64,000 nt of DNA, from NCBI GenBank assembly GCA_963920705.1, contig OY987227.1, positions 15,897,434 through 15,961,433 on the forward strand. The letters run 5' to 3'. The stretch is from Odiellus spinosus (lineage: Eukaryota; Arthropoda; Arachnida; Opiliones; Phalangiidae). Position 1 is the first letter of the stretch. The number at the start of each line of letters is the position of its first letter. A model generated the notes under the pieces. It was not told where the DNA came from, did not search any database, and saw only the letters and a program-made list of their open reading frames with translations. Positions 63,001 to 64,000 of the stretch are shown piece by piece. Made by a program: the position numbers and the translations under genes.

Positions 63001-64000
63001 ATAGCGAAGATAATTTTTTCTAGGGCCGCGAATAATTTTTTATTTTTATTTTTTAATGTTCAAAAATAATTTTCATTGCTGCGAGTGTTAGGGCGGATTA
63101 ATACATAATATTAAACCTATATATAGTTTATATATTTATGAAAAATTATCTAGAATATATACGAATGGGCTTGAATAATTTTTGCAAGGGCCGTTTATAA
63201 TTTTATGGAAAGTTTTTATTGTTTTCATAATCGGATATAAATCGTGCCTTGAAACCATGGAGTGAAAATAACACAGTTTTGGTTTGCGTAATATCGGAAT
63301 GATTTAAAATTTCTTGTATTGTAAGATATAATCAGTAAATGTGAAAACTATTCTGATGGTATACCAGAATGGCTACCAAAATACGTTGACCACACATTCC
63401 GCGCCAAGTCCCGGGTTTTAATTAATTAGCTCATATTTTAAAATTTCTAGAATTATTCAAAATTATCTAAAAATTCTCTCAAATATATATGCTCTAAAAT
63501 GTCAAACAGAATCAGCCCAAAATGTTCAAAATTACTCAAAACTATATCCCACGAAAAATTAGAGAGGATATAAATTTTGGGTGATTTTAACCTCTTATAA
63601 TTTAATTTAAAACTGACCTTTTCGTGTGGAATCGGGCGACAAACAAGGAGGCGACAATTGTTGACTGGTGCAGATGTAAGGATCGACAACAGGCACGTAG
63701 TGATGATGACTAAGATGATGATGCGAGGAATTTCCACCACCCTGACTATGATGTTGATGATGATGTTGCTGATGAAATCGAGACTGATTCTGCTGTTGAT
63801 TTTGGCTTCCATGTACACCGTGACCGTTAAAGTAATTTCCGGTGGCTACGTTTCTTCCGGAAGTCGCTTGCGACAGATGCGACGATACTATACCGCTCAC
63901 CCCTCCTTCCGACTTCGTGTTGTAATAAACGTGACTTTCGTGGGGTACCGTAGAATGTACCATCCCTGTAGTACCAACACCGTGGTAATTGTGGTGATGA
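60092..64000 (-). CDS. Not: Not-type homeobox transcription factor (5' end outside window)
   Basis: Sequence-specific DNA-binding protein of the Not (notochord homeobox, NOTO) family. Minus-strand exons: 64000-63618 (frame open through the window edge) and 60531-60092. They are joined by a 3086-bp GT-AG phase-1 intron that splits a codon to read [12 protein letters not shown]. The terminal exon holds a full 60-residue homeodomain: [15 protein letters not shown] (helix 1), [20 protein letters not shown], and [16 protein letters not shown] with W48, F49, Q50, N51 and R53 present. QQYMVGPER and NRRIKWRKQ point to Not rather than Emx or Vent. The tail is acidic ([13 protein letters not shown]). 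The first exon is His/Gln-rich ([23 protein letters not shown]). Any N-terminal repression motif would lie beyond the window. Confidence 0.9.
60532..63617 (-). other. Intron of the Not gene
   Basis: Bounded by donor AAAAG-GTCAGT and acceptor TTTTCACAG. It contains the TTAA MITE at 61528 and a GC-richer block at about 62340-62560 (CACGAGCGCGCCGGGAAAG). A 111-codon plus frame crosses that block but has no protein features. The block might be regulatory; this is speculation. Confidence 0.6.
61528..61919. mobile_element. TTAA-ended MITE, copy D, with different interior
   Basis: TTAAAGGGAGAATGCAGCC and GGCTGCATTCTCCCTTTAA are perfect inverted ends with TTAA at each side. The interior differs from copies A-C. 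It has its own inverted pair, GATAATAGTCGCGTTCAC at about 61628 and GTGAACGAAGCTATTATC at about 61882, which recalls the GCGTTCACACTAG family and suggests nesting or an exchanged interior. Confidence 0.85.

Overview
This is animal nuclear DNA, most likely from an invertebrate bilaterian. The evidence is spliced genes with GT-AG introns, three recognisable metazoan proteins, AT-rich spacers with long homopolymer runs, and many short non-autonomous DNA transposons (MITEs) and minisatellites. I see no bacterial, viral or organellar gene. The species cannot be named from the sequence.

Three genes are supported, all in the right-hand 27 kb. (1) A complete CtBP co-repressor gene on the plus strand (coding 37315-39184, six coding exons, 457 residues, every intron phase 1). 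(2) A complete PUS1-type tRNA pseudouridine synthase on the minus strand (43855-45718, nine coding exons, 444 residues), convergent with CtBP. Its tiny first exon adds a presequence-like N-terminus. (3) The 3' part of a Not-type homeobox gene on the minus strand (60092 to beyond 64000): a His-rich exon cut by the window edge, a 3.1-kb intron, and a terminal exon with the whole homeodomain. CtBP is a transcriptional co-repressor and Not a developmental transcription factor; PUS1 is a housekeeping RNA-modifying enzyme. Nothing suggests the three act as one system.

Positions 1-36975 contain no gene I can defend. The left part may be intergenic, or partly a long 5' intron of CtBP, because a splice acceptor at 36975 precedes the ATG-free 5' UTR. 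This region carries TTAA-ended MITEs (7553, 14766, 34994), a family with GCGTTCA(C/T)ACTAG ends (15628, 18158, 31351), foldback elements (4071, 9254, 26691, 30157), a hAT-like MITE with an 8-bp duplication (8309), GTCAGGGAA-rich dispersed repeats (1875, 9459, 21868, and a relative at 34319) and small tandem arrays (24602, 27171). A degenerate coding-like patch lies near 23.0-23.3 kb.

Between and beyond the genes, 39.2-43.4 kb is extremely A/T-rich with a decayed tandem repeat. A 45-copy 22-bp minisatellite fills 47411-48398. A 971-bp element with ACAGGGTGTA ends spans 49815-50785. An 18-copy 23-bp minisatellite lies inside a dispersed repeat at 54.3-54.7 kb, and another repeat expansion sits inside a MITE at 58.8-59.2 kb.

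The most unusual signal is a recurring modular pattern in the mobile elements: shared ends or cores joined to unrelated but still self-complementary arms. The clearest case is the pair of about 180-bp hairpins at 4071 and 26691.
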